Positions 27,896 to 37,217 of a DNA stretch of 54,990 bases are shown here, one piece after another. The notes under the pieces were generated by a model that ran no database searches, was not told the origin of the DNA, and saw nothing but the letters and a program-made list of their open reading frames with translations. The translations under genes and the position numbers were made by a program. The stretch covers positions 1-54,990 of the forward strand of contig JAILQG010000094.1 of NCBI GenBank assembly GCA_024699055.1, given 5' to 3'. Within the stretch, counting starts at the first letter, position 1; the number at the start of each line of letters is the position of its first letter. The DNA comes from Bacteroidales bacterium (lineage in GTDB: Bacteria > Bacteroidota > Bacteroidia > Bacteroidales > UBA932).

Positions 27896-28666
27896 ATGAC
27901 AAGAGAAGAAATAATCAAGACCGGCGATGTAGTATACCGTAAGCCGGAACTCCTCAACGATACCCCGATGCATTATTGCCCGGGCTGCCCCCACGGTGTA
28001 GTCCACAAGCTGGTGGCGGAGGTCATAGACGAAATGGGTATGCGCGACAAGACCATAGCCGTATCCCCCGTGGGATGCTCGGTGTTCGCATACCGTTATA
28101 TCGACGTAGACTGGGAAGAGGCCGCCCACGGCCGCGCCCCGGCACTTGCCAGCGCGATCAAGAGGCTGTGGCCCGACAGGCTCGTGTTCACCTACCAGGG
28201 TGACGGCGACCTCGCCTGCATCGGCACTGCCGAAACCATCCACGCCCTCAACCGCAGCGAGAACATCACCATCATCTTCATCAACAATGCCATTTACGGC
28301 ATGACCGGCGGCCAGATGGCTCCCACCACGCTGCTCGGCCAGAAGACGGTGACATGTCCTTACGGCCGCGAAGTTGCGCTCCACGGCTATCCGCTGAAAA
28401 TCGCGGATGTCGCCGCAATCCTCCCCGGAACCTGCTATGTAACCCGTCAGACCGTCGATACTGTTCCCGCCATCCGCAAGGCAAAGAACGCCATCCGCAA
28501 GGCGTTCGAATATTCCATGCAGGGCAAGGGCTCCAATCTCGTGGAAGTCGTATCCACCTGCAACTCAGGCTGGAAGATGTCTCCCGAGAAGTCGTTCGAC
28601 TGGATGAGGGAGAACATGGTTCCGTTCTATCCTCTTGGAGATTTAAAGGACACCGGTAAAGAATAA
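27896..28666 (+). CDS. 2-oxoacid:ferredoxin oxidoreductase beta subunit (TPP-binding)
   Basis: YCPGCPHG; GDGDLACIG; NNAIYGMTGGQMAPTT. Confidence 0.93.
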   Translation: MTREEIIKTGDVVYRKPELLNDTPMHYCPGCPHGVVHKLVAEVIDEMGMRDKTIAVSPVGCSVFAYRYIDVDWEEAAHGRAPALASAIKRLWPDRLVFTYQGDGDLACIGTAETIHALNRSENITIIFINNAIYGMTGGQMAPTTLLGQKTVTCPYGREVALHGYPLKIADVAAILPGTCYVTRQTVDTVPAIRKAKNAIRKAFEYSMQGKGSNLVEVVSTCNSGWKMSPEKSFDWMRENMVPFYPLGDLKDTGKE

Positions 28667-28670
28667 AGCC

Positions 28671-29216
28671 ATGACAAACGAAATAATCATTTCTGGATTC
28701 GGAGGACAGGGTGTCCTCTCCATGGGCAAGATACTCGCTTATTCCGGCCTGATGGAAGGCAAGGAAGTTACCTGGATGCCAGCATACGGCCCCGAGCAGC
28801 GTGGCGGTACCGCCAACTGCACCGTGATCGTGGCGGACGAGGAAATCGCATCTCCGGTGCTCAGCAGCTATGACGTTGTGATAGTGCTCAACCAGCCTTC
28901 GCTCGAGAAGTTCGAGCCCAAGGTCAAGAAGGGAGGCGCCATCATCTACGACAGCTACGGCATCATGAATCCTCCCACCCGCAAGGATATCCGCGTGTTC
29001 AGGATCAACGCGATGGACACCGCCGCCCAGCTGGGTATGACCAAGGTGTTCAACATGATAGTTCTCGGAGGCCTTCTCAAAGTGTGCCCGATGGTCACGA
29101 TCGAGAGCGTCCTCAAGGGGCTCCGCAAAACCCTTCCCGAACGTCACTGGAACCTCATTCCCATGAATGAGGAAGCCATCCGCAAGGGAATGGAAATAAT
29201 CGAGGAAGTGAAGTAG
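28671..29216 (+). CDS. 2-oxoacid:ferredoxin oxidoreductase gamma subunit
   Basis: IISGFGGQGVLSMGKILAYSG; YGPEQRGGTANCTVIV. Confidence 0.92.
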   Translation: MTNEIIISGFGGQGVLSMGKILAYSGLMEGKEVTWMPAYGPEQRGGTANCTVIVADEEIASPVLSSYDVVIVLNQPSLEKFEPKVKKGGAIIYDSYGIMNPPTRKDIRVFRINAMDTAAQLGMTKVFNMIVLGGLLKVCPMVTIESVLKGLRKTLPERHWNLIPMNEEAIRKGMEIIEEVK

Positions 29217-29256
29217 CGGGCACTTTCCGCCACTGCGTCGCTCAACTTCGTCAGAC

Positions 29257-29316
29257 TCCGCCGACAAGGCCGGTTCCCTCATGGGAGAACCGGTCCCGTC
29301 GGCGGATGTTTTTGTT
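29257..29316 (+). terminator. Rho-independent terminator of the buk-ilvE-VOR operon
   Basis: TCCGCCGAC ... GTCGGCGGA 9-bp outer stem with inner CCGGTTC/GAACCGG stem, followed by TGTTTTTG. Confidence 0.8.
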
Positions 29317-29369
29317 TGTTCCGGAAACAAAAAATATTTTGTAAATTTACAAACTGACAGCATCTTGCC

Positions 29370-30557
29370 ATGGAACGCGAATTCGTAGACCTGTACACCC
29401 TTCAGTGCGATTTGAAAGAGGGCCTGACGGACCTCTTTCCGGACCATATATGGGTGAAGGCCGAGATAGCGTCGCTCAGCGTGAAGTCCGGAGGACACTG
29501 TTATCTGGATCTCGTGCAGAGCGACCGGGGCATGGTCGTGGCCAGGGTGCGTGCCATCATCTGGAGCAGTTACTACACCCTGCTTAACGCCAAGTTCCTC
29601 AGCGCCACGGGCAGTGACATCACTGCCGGCATGGAAGTGCTGGTCAGGGCCATGGTAAATTTTCACGAAGTGTACGGCCTTTCCCTGGTTATCGACGACA
29701 TAGACGCTTCGCTCTCCGTTGGAGAACAGCAGCTCAAACGGAAACAGACCGTCGAGAGGCTCACTAAGGAAGGCCTGATGAAAAGGCAGAAGGGCCTGAG
29801 GCTCGCCGATCTGCCATATTCCCTGGCGGTGATATCGGCCGAAGGGGCGGCAGGTCTCCAGGACTTCCGCCGCCATCTGCTTGAAAACCCCTGGGGCTAC
29901 GCCTACCGGCTGAATTTCCATCCTGCGGTGATGCAGGGCGAAGACGCCCCTGAATCCATAATAGCGGCGCTTCATGATATAGAGGCGTCCGGGGAAGTAT
30001 ACGATGCGGTGCTGATCCTGCGCGGCGGAGGTTCCGACATGGACCTCGTGTGCTTCGACGACTACGAGCTCGGGGCGGCGATAGCGCGGTTTCCGATGCC
30101 TGTGATAACGGCCATCGGTCACGACAAGGATTTCCACGTCGCCGACATGGTGGCCTACGACTATGTGAAGACCCCTACAGCGCTTGCGGACATGTTCCTC
30201 GACCTCACCGCCGCCGCGGACTCCCGTATCACCGCCTATGAAAACCGTCTCGCCCTTGCTTTCCGCGGCCGTATAGTCGCGCTCGAATCGCGCATGGACC
30301 TGGCGGTCAAGGGTATACAGGCAGCGGTCAGGCAGCGGCTCACCGGGGCTGAATACGGGGTGGCCATGCTTGAGCAGAAAATCGCCGCCACCGATCCGCG
30401 CAACGTGCTGGGAAGAGGTTTTTCCCTGGCGCTGGATTCGCGCGGAGTCAGGCTCGCCGGAGCCGCGTCCACCAGTCCGGGTGAAACTATTTCGGTAATG
30501 TTCGCGGACGGCCGCATCGGCGCCAGGGTAGAGAGCGTAAAATTAAAACAGTCATAG
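29370..30557 (+). CDS. xseA: Exodeoxyribonuclease VII large subunit
   Basis: IWVKAEIASLSVKSGGHCYLDL; GGGSDMDLVCFDDYELGAAIARFPMPVITAIGHDKD. Confidence 0.93.
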   Translation: MEREFVDLYTLQCDLKEGLTDLFPDHIWVKAEIASLSVKSGGHCYLDLVQSDRGMVVARVRAIIWSSYYTLLNAKFLSATGSDITAGMEVLVRAMVNFHEVYGLSLVIDDIDASLSVGEQQLKRKQTVERLTKEGLMKRQKGLRLADLPYSLAVISAEGAAGLQDFRRHLLENPWGYAYRLNFHPAVMQGEDAPESIIAALHDIEASGEVYDAVLILRGGGSDMDLVCFDDYELGAAIARFPMPVITAIGHDKDFHVADMVAYDYVKTPTALADMFLDLTAAADSRITAYENRLALAFRGRIVALESRMDLAVKGIQAAVRQRLTGAEYGVAMLEQKIAATDPRNVLGRGFSLALDSRGVRLAGAASTSPGETISVMFADGRIGARVESVKLKQS

Positions 30558-30561
30558 TTTT

Positions 30562-30750
30562 ATGGGTAAGAAATTCGATTATGCTAAAGCCATGGCAAGG
30601 CTTGAGGAGATTGCCGTCAAGGTTGAGGATCCCAAGACCAGTCTCGACGACATAGCCGGCCTCGTGAAGGAGAGCCGCACCCTCATCAAGGACTGCCGCG
30701 AGTATCTGCGGGGCGTCCGTGAAAGCATAGAGAGCGTTGAAAATGAATGA
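30562..30750 (+). CDS. xseB: Exodeoxyribonuclease VII small subunit
   Basis: FDYAKAMARLEEIAVKVEDPKTSLDDIAGLVKES; follows xseA. Confidence 0.88.
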   Translation: MGKKFDYAKAMARLEEIAVKVEDPKTSLDDIAGLVKESRTLIKDCREYLRGVRESIESVENE

Positions 30751-32776
30751 CGGAACGGATATGGACAAAAAGATGATATATGAGCTCGACCCCTGGCTTG
30801 AACCTTTCAAGGGGGTGATAGATGCGCGCCACTCCAGCATAGATGCGGCTGCTGCGAAACTCATCTCGAACGTGGGCGGAAAGACCATTTCGGATGCGGC
30901 CAACAACCAGCTCTTCTACGGCCTCCACAAGACGGACGGGGGAGACTGGATATTCCGTGAATGGGCTCCGAACGCCACCAGGATGTATCTTATCGGCGAT
31001 TTCAACAACTGGAAACGCACCGATGCCTACAGGCTCAAGCCCGTGGGCGGCGGCAACTGGGAGATCACAGTTCCGGGCATGTTCCTGCGTCACGGAGAGC
31101 TGTACAAGCTCTGGATAGAATGGCCCGGAGGGGCGGGGGAACGTCTTCCGTCCTATGTCACCAGGGTGGTGCAGGATCCTGCCAGCAAGGTCTTCAGCGC
31201 CCAGGTATGGGCTCCGGAGAAATCATATGAATGGAAGCACAAGGGGCCCGGAAAGCGCGAGCATCCCTTTATCTACGAGTGCCACATCGGCATGAGCAGC
31301 GAAGAGGAGAAGGTGGCGGGTTTCGACGATTTCCGCAAGACCGTGCTCCCGAGGGTCAAGAGCCTGGGCTATGACACCTTGCAGATCATGGCGCTCCAGG
31401 AGCATCCCTACTACGGCTCGTTCGGCTACCAGGTGAGCAATTTCTACGCCCTGAGCTCCCGCTTCGGCACTCCGGAGGAATTCAAGGCCCTGGTGGACGA
31501 GGCCCATGGGATGGGCATTGCCGTAATCATGGATATAGTCCATTCCCATTCGGTTTCCAACGAAATCGAAGGACTCGGCCGTTTCGACGGCAGGGAAGAC
31601 CTCTACTTCTACCCCGGCGCCGCAGGGTATCATCCTGCATGGGGGAGCCGCTGCTTCGACTACGGCAAGGACGAGGTGTTGTACTTCCTCCTGGGCAACT
31701 GCAAGTTCTGGATGCAGGAGTATCATCTGGACGGATTCCGTTTCGACGGGGTGACCAGCATGCTTTACCGCGACCACGGCCTGGGTACGGACTTCGGCAA
31801 TTACGAAATCTACTTCGGCCGCGGCGTGGACGACAATGCCGTCATCTATCTGGCCCTTGCCAACAGGCTCATCCACGAGCTGAATCCCGACGCCATCACT
31901 ATAGCTGAAGACGTCAGCGGAATGCCCGGCCTTGCCGCACCGTTCGGACAGGGCGGCGTGGGATTCGACTTCCGCATGGCCATGGGAGTCGCCGACCACT
32001 GGATAAAGTGGATAAAGGAAAAGAGCGACGAGCAGTGGAGCCCGGGGGAAATATGGTACGAACTCACCAACAAGCGTGCGGACGAACAGACCATTTCCTA
32101 CGCGGAGTGTCACGACCAGGCCCTGGTGGGCGACAAGACCATCATCTTCCGCCTGATCGACAAGGAGATGTACTGGAGCATGAACAAGGGGTCGCAGAAC
32201 CTCCTGATAGACAGGGGAATAGCCCTTCATAAGATGATCCGTCTCGTAACCGCCGCCACTGCCGGAAACGGCTACCTGAACTTCATGGGCAACGAGTTCG
32301 GGCATCCCGAGTGGATAGACTTCCCACGCGAGGGCAACGGCTGGAGCTTCAAGTATGCCCGGCGCCAGTGGAGCCTGGCCGACAGGGACGACCTGCGCTA
32401 CGGGAACTTGCAGAAGTTCGATGCCGACATGGTGCATTTCCTGAAAGAGAACGACGTGCTCTCCGACCGTCCCGTGCTGCTTACGGCGGATGAAGAGAAG
32501 AAAATACTGGTTTTCCTTCGGAAAAATTGTATCTTTGCACTGAATTTCAATCCGACGCAGTCTTTCCAGGAGTATGGATTCGCTGCGCCGGAGGGGGAGT
32601 GGGATATGGTCCTGAACTCGGATGATGCCGTCTATGACGGTTTCTCGCGGCTTTCCGGTGGCGGAGTCCACGTGGCGCTGGCGGAGAAATCGCCCAATGG
32701 CAATCCGGACATGGACCACACGCTGTACCTGTATCTGCCCAGCAGAAGCGCGATTGTACTTAAGAAACTTAGATAA
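30743..32776 (+). CDS. glgB: 1,4-alpha-glucan branching enzyme (GH13, CBM48)
   Basis: FREWAPNATRMYLIGDFNNW; DGFRFDGVTSMLYRDHG; NFMGNEFGHPEWIDFPREGNGWS. Confidence 0.93.
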   Translation: MNDGTDMDKKMIYELDPWLEPFKGVIDARHSSIDAAAAKLISNVGGKTISDAANNQLFYGLHKTDGGDWIFREWAPNATRMYLIGDFNNWKRTDAYRLKPVGGGNWEITVPGMFLRHGELYKLWIEWPGGAGERLPSYVTRVVQDPASKVFSAQVWAPEKSYEWKHKGPGKREHPFIYECHIGMSSEEEKVAGFDDFRKTVLPRVKSLGYDTLQIMALQEHPYYGSFGYQVSNFYALSSRFGTPEEFKALVDEAHGMGIAVIMDIVHSHSVSNEIEGLGRFDGREDLYFYPGAAGYHPAWGSRCFDYGKDEVLYFLLGNCKFWMQEYHLDGFRFDGVTSMLYRDHGLGTDFGNYEIYFGRGVDDNAVIYLALANRLIHELNPDAITIAEDVSGMPGLAAPFGQGGVGFDFRMAMGVADHWIKWIKEKSDEQWSPGEIWYELTNKRADEQTISYAECHDQALVGDKTIIFRLIDKEMYWSMNKGSQNLLIDRGIALHKMIRLVTAATAGNGYLNFMGNEFGHPEWIDFPREGNGWSFKYARRQWSLADRDDLRYGNLQKFDADMVHFLKENDVLSDRPVLLTADEEKKILVFLRKNCIFALNFNPTQSFQEYGFAAPEGEWDMVLNSDDAVYDGFSRLSGGGVHVALAEKSPNGNPDMDHTLYLYLPSRSAIVLKKLR

Positions 32777-32787
32777 GTCATTGATAT

Positions 32788-34728
32788 ATGGCCTTTTTGA
32801 AATTTAACAAAGCGGAGCTGGTGAATCTCTCGTACTCGTTGAAGAGGGAGATCATCAGCGCCAACAAGACCGGTGCATATTGCAACACCAGCATCGTCAC
32901 CTGCAATACGCGCCGCTACCACGGTCTTCTGTCCGTTACACTGGACCGTTTCGGCGGGGACAAGTTCCTGCTTCTTTCGGCTATCGACGAGTCATTCATC
33001 GTGAACGGAAAGCAGTTCAACCTCGGAATCCATTGTTACGGCGACATTTACGAGCCGCGCGGCCACAAGTATGTGATTGACTTCGATGCCGATCCGGTAC
33101 CGACAATCACCTACAAGGTTGGGGAGATCGAGTTCCGCAAGAGCCTCCTGCTCATGCCCGACCAGGACCGTATCCTCATCAAGTACGAGCTCGTTTCATC
33201 ACCGGCCAAGGCTACGTTGCAGCTCAGGCCCTTCCTGGCTTTCCGCAACATTCACGCGCTCACCCAGGAGAATTCAACCGCCGATACCGGCTTCACGCCG
33301 GTGGAGGGCGGCGCCTCCTTCCGCCTCTATCCGAACTTCCCCGACCTGGTGCTCCAATGCAGCCGTTCGGGCTTCAAGTTCGTGCCTTCCCCTGACTGGT
33401 ACAAGGGCATCACCTATTCCGACGAGTATCGCCGCGGTTTCGACTGCAAGGAAGATCTCCTGGTGCCCGGATGGTTCGAAGGCGGCATTAAGGAGGGGGA
33501 CAGTCTCATCGTGTCCGCCTCGCTCACCGAAGAGGCTCCCGCAGGCTTCAAGCGTCTCTTCGACGCCACTGTGGCGAAGATGCCGGCCATCCAGGGCAAC
33601 CGTGACCAGCTCGTCCACTGGGCCGACCTCTTCATCTGCAACCACAACGGCCGCAAGAAAGTCACCGCCGGCTTCTCGTGGATGTATACCGGCCTTCTCC
33701 GCGAAACCCTGATAGCGCTTCCGGGCCTCACCCTTTACGCAAACGGTGACACCCATGCTTTTGAGGAGATCCTCGACAACCTCATCGCCGACGAGCAGGA
33801 CCGCCTGTTCCGGCGCACTACCCAGGTGGAGGCGCCTCTCTATATGGCCAGCGTGCTTCAGGCCTATATCCGCTTCGGGGCCGATCCCGCAAAGGTCTGG
33901 AAGAAATACGGCCCCACCGTTAAAGGCATCATCGAGAGTTATCTTCCCGGCTGCCGCAAGGAAGTCACGATGCATCCGAACGGGCTTCTCTGGGCCCAGA
34001 TGGACCGCGTCGCCCTCAGCTGGATGAACGCTTACATCAACGGCAATCCCGTGACCGAGCGCGCCGGCTACCAGGTGGAGACCAACTCCCTCTGGTACAA
34101 CAGCATCTGCTTCGCTCTCGAAATGGAGGGCAGGTTCGGCCGCAGCAAGGATTTCATTTCCAAGTGGACCCCGATAAAAGACAGGGTGAAACTCAACTTC
34201 CAGCCTACTTTCTGGAATGAGGACCGCGGCTGCCTCGCCGACTACGTGGACAATTACGGTCAGAATCTGGAAATCCGTCCCAACCAGCTCGTGGCTCTGT
34301 GGGTGGAGTATTCTCCGCTCGACGAGATGCTGGAACCCTCCGTCTTCAGGGTGGTCTCCAACGAGCTGGAAACCCGCAGGGGCATACGCACCCTCTCCCC
34401 GAGGGACGAAAAATACAAGGGCATCTACGATGGCTCGCAGATCGACCGCGACCTGGCCTATCATCAGGGCAGCACCCGTACTTTCCTGCTCGAGCACTAT
34501 GTGAAGGCAGGCTTCAAACTTAACGGACCTTCCTTCTGCAACAAGGCCGAGTGGCTCATCAAGTCGTTCTACGAAGATCTCGGAAAGCACGGAGTGGGCG
34601 CGTTCAGCGAGCTCTATGACGGAGACCCGCCACAGGAGCCGCACGGTGCAATCGCTTCGGCGCTCAGCACCGCCGCGCTTCTCGCCGTGGAATATATGAT
34701 AAATGAAAACAGGGAGGACAGGCCATGA
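32788..34728 (+). CDS. Glycogen debranching enzyme (amylo-alpha-1,6-glucosidase, GH133-like)
   Basis: TGAYCNTSIVTCNTRRYHGLL; WMYTGLLRETLIALPGL; RPNQLVALWVEYSPL. Confidence 0.9.
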   Translation: MAFLKFNKAELVNLSYSLKREIISANKTGAYCNTSIVTCNTRRYHGLLSVTLDRFGGDKFLLLSAIDESFIVNGKQFNLGIHCYGDIYEPRGHKYVIDFDADPVPTITYKVGEIEFRKSLLLMPDQDRILIKYELVSSPAKATLQLRPFLAFRNIHALTQENSTADTGFTPVEGGASFRLYPNFPDLVLQCSRSGFKFVPSPDWYKGITYSDEYRRGFDCKEDLLVPGWFEGGIKEGDSLIVSASLTEEAPAGFKRLFDATVAKMPAIQGNRDQLVHWADLFICNHNGRKKVTAGFSWMYTGLLRETLIALPGLTLYANGDTHAFEEILDNLIADEQDRLFRRTTQVEAPLYMASVLQAYIRFGADPAKVWKKYGPTVKGIIESYLPGCRKEVTMHPNGLLWAQMDRVALSWMNAYINGNPVTERAGYQVETNSLWYNSICFALEMEGRFGRSKDFISKWTPIKDRVKLNFQPTFWNEDRGCLADYVDNYGQNLEIRPNQLVALWVEYSPLDEMLEPSVFRVVSNELETRRGIRTLSPRDEKYKGIYDGSQIDRDLAYHQGSTRTFLLEHYVKAGFKLNGPSFCNKAEWLIKSFYEDLGKHGVGAFSELYDGDPPQEPHGAIASALSTAALLAVEYMINENREDRP

Positions 34729-36017
34729 CAGTACTAATGTTCGGCTGGGAGTTTCCCCCTCATATCGCCGGAGGTCTGGGCACTGCCTGTGAGGGCATAG
34801 TAAAGGGCCTGGCCCATAATGGCGTGAAGAGCATCTTCGTGATGCCCTCGGCCAGCGGCGACGAGGATCAGACCAGCACCACGATTATCAACGCCAGCGA
34901 CGTTGCGGTGGAGTCGTTCGAAAACTCGGTTGACGAATTCCTCGACAAAGTGAAGTTCATCCACATCGGCTCGAACCTCATCCCCTATGCCGATCCCGAA
35001 GAATTCTCCAACATTGTGGACGAGGAACGCGAGCGGCAGGTGAAGGATTTCCGCATTTCCTACGGGCAGAAATACAAGTTCAGCGGCAAGTACGGTTCCA
35101 ACCTTCTCGAAGAGGTTGCCCGTTACGCCATGGTGGGCGGCACCATAGCCATGCAGCACAAAGACGAATTCGACGTCATCCACGCCCATGACTGGCTTAC
35201 TTATCTGGCCGGAATAGCGGCCAAGGAACTCACCGGCAAGCCGCTTGTCGTACACGTGCACGCCACTTCCTTCGACCGCGGCACCGACGACATGGTGGAC
35301 TCCCGCGTATTCGCCATAGAAAAGCGGGGCATGGAGGAGGCCGACCGGGTTGTGACGGTCAGCGACCTTACCCGCAACATCGTCATCAACCGTTACGGCA
35401 TCGATCCTTCCAAGGTCATCACTGTCCACAACGCGGTAGACTTCAGCGGCAGGGAAAATCTCAGCGTCGAGAGGGGAGTGCGCGACAAGGTCGTGACCTT
35501 CCTCGGCCGCATCACTTTCCAGAAAGGCCCTGAGTATTTCATCGAGGCCGCCGCAAAGGTGCTCAAACGTACGGAAGGCGTGCGCTTCGTGATGGCCGGC
35601 AGCGGCGACATGATGAACCGCTGTATCAGGATGGTCGCCAGGCTTGGAATCAGCGACAGGTTCCACTTCACCGGCTTCCTCCGCGGAGCGGACGTCCAGA
35701 AGATGTTCGCCCTGTCCGACGTCTACATCATGCCTTCGGTCTCCGAACCGTTCGGCATCTCCCCGCTGGAAGCCATGCGCACCGGCGTACCCTCTATCAT
35801 TTCGCATCAGAGCGGCGCCTCCGAGGTGCTGAAGTATGCTCTCAAGGTGGACTTCTGGGATGTCGACGCCATGGCGGACGACATTTACGCCCTCCTCACT
35901 TACCCGGCCCTCTCGAAATTCGCCGAGAAGGAAGGTTTCGACGAGGTGAACGCCCTGAAGTGGAACAACGCCACCGCAAAGCTCAAGAAAGTTTATGAAT
36001 CAGCAATAAATCAGTAA
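34725..36017 (+). CDS. GT4-family glycogen synthase-like glycosyltransferase
   Basis: MTVLMFGWEFPPHIAGGLGTACEG; VHVHATSFDRG; FLGRITFQKGPEYFIEAAAKVL; PSVSEPFGISPLEAMRTGVP. Confidence 0.9.
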   Translation: MTVLMFGWEFPPHIAGGLGTACEGIVKGLAHNGVKSIFVMPSASGDEDQTSTTIINASDVAVESFENSVDEFLDKVKFIHIGSNLIPYADPEEFSNIVDEERERQVKDFRISYGQKYKFSGKYGSNLLEEVARYAMVGGTIAMQHKDEFDVIHAHDWLTYLAGIAAKELTGKPLVVHVHATSFDRGTDDMVDSRVFAIEKRGMEEADRVVTVSDLTRNIVINRYGIDPSKVITVHNAVDFSGRENLSVERGVRDKVVTFLGRITFQKGPEYFIEAAAKVLKRTEGVRFVMAGSGDMMNRCIRMVARLGISDRFHFTGFLRGADVQKMFALSDVYIMPSVSEPFGISPLEAMRTGVPSIISHQSGASEVLKYALKVDFWDVDAMADDIYALLTYPALSKFAEKEGFDEVNALKWNNATAKLKKVYESAINQ

Positions 36018-36020
36018 GCC

Positions 36021-37217
36021 ATGAAAAAGAATATCTGTCTGTACTTCCAGGTGCATCAACCTACAAGGCTCCGCCTCTACAGATTTTTCGATATAGGCAA
36101 GGATTCGCATTATTACGACGATTTCGCCAACCGCACCATTCTGCGCAGGGTGGCAACCAAGTGCTATCTGCCGATGAACGAGCTGCTCTACAAGGCGATA
36201 CAGGAAAACAAGGGGAAATTCAAGGTGGCGTTTTCCATCACCGGCACAGTACTCGAGCAGTTCGACCGCTATGCCCCGGCCGTGATCGACAGCTTCCGCA
36301 AGCTCGCCGATACAGGGTGCGTGGAGTTCCTCTGTGAGACCTACAGCCATTCGCTGGTATCGCTCAAGAGCTTCAATGAGTTCAAGCATCAGGTCACCCG
36401 GCAGAAGAACACCATCGAGCAGTACTTCGGCCAGACCCCCAAGGTCTTCCGCAACACCGAGCTCATCTACTCCGATGAAATCGGCACCCAGCTCTACGAA
36501 CTGGGCTTCAAGACCGTGCTCACCGAGGGTGCCAGGCACATCATGGGCTGGCGCAGTCCCAACTACCTGTACACCAATTGCAGGCAGCCTGCGCAGAAAC
36601 TCCTCCTCCGAAACTACAAGTTCAGCGACGACATAGCGTTCCGCTTCTCCAACAGGGGCTGGGATGAATGGCCCCTGACCACCGACAAGTTTGTGAGCTG
36701 GCTTCTTGAGGAAGAAGGCGAAATCTTCAACCTGTTCATGGATTACGAGACCTTCGGCGAGCACCAGAGCGTTGAAAGCGGCATCTTTGACTTCATGAAG
36801 TCTCTGCCCAAGGCCGCCCTCGGCACCAAGGAGCTTGCGTTCGTCACTCCGTCCGAGGCCGCCAAGAAGCTTGACGCCGTTTCCGAACTGGAAGTGCCGG
36901 CTCCCATTTCCTGGGCCGACGAAGAAAGGGACGTCACCGCATGGCTGGGTAACGAACTCCAGCAGGATGCCTTCAACAAGCTTTATGACCTGGTGGAGAA
37001 GCTTTCCATCATCGACGATCCCGTGCTTTGGGGGGACTTCGCCCACCTTCAGGAAAGCGACCACTTCTATTACATGTGCACGAAGTATTTCTCGGACGGG
37101 GACGTGCACAAGTATTTCAACCCCTACGACACCCCGTACGAGGCGTTCATCAATTACATGAACGTCCTCAGCGACTTTATTATAAGAGTAAACGAAGCAT
37201 ATGCTGCAAAGAATTGA
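36021..37217 (+). CDS. GH57 family alpha-amylase/glycosidase
   Basis: YFQVHQPTRLRLYRFFDIG; FRNTELIYSDEI; MDYETFGEHQ. Confidence 0.9.
   Translation: MKKNICLYFQVHQPTRLRLYRFFDIGKDSHYYDDFANRTILRRVATKCYLPMNELLYKAIQENKGKFKVAFSITGTVLEQFDRYAPAVIDSFRKLADTGCVEFLCETYSHSLVSLKSFNEFKHQVTRQKNTIEQYFGQTPKVFRNTELIYSDEIGTQLYELGFKTVLTEGARHIMGWRSPNYLYTNCRQPAQKLLLRNYKFSDDIAFRFSNRGWDEWPLTTDKFVSWLLEEEGEIFNLFMDYETFGEHQSVESGIFDFMKSLPKAALGTKELAFVTPSEAAKKLDAVSELEVPAPISWADEERDVTAWLGNELQQDAFNKLYDLVEKLSIIDDPVLWGDFAHLQESDHFYYMCTKYFSDGDVHKYFNPYDTPYEAFINYMNVLSDFIIRVNEAYAAKN

Noticed and set aside
28281-30137. Long minus-strand ORF (618 aa) across the oxidoreductase and xseA genes
   Set aside because: Antisense shadow of confidently identified genes; no recognisable domain, spans several real genes and their terminator.
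32530-32537. TATCTTTG inside glgB as an internal promoter
   Set aside because: Encodes conserved-looking C-I-F-A-L codons; no convincing -33 TTG at 19-21 nt; likely chance.
31223-32719. 498-aa minus-strand ORF opposite glgB (similar cases at 33274-34644, 36000-37349, 52491-53837 and plus 22359-23741)
   Set aside because: All mirror well-supported genes, lack domain signatures and plausible starts.
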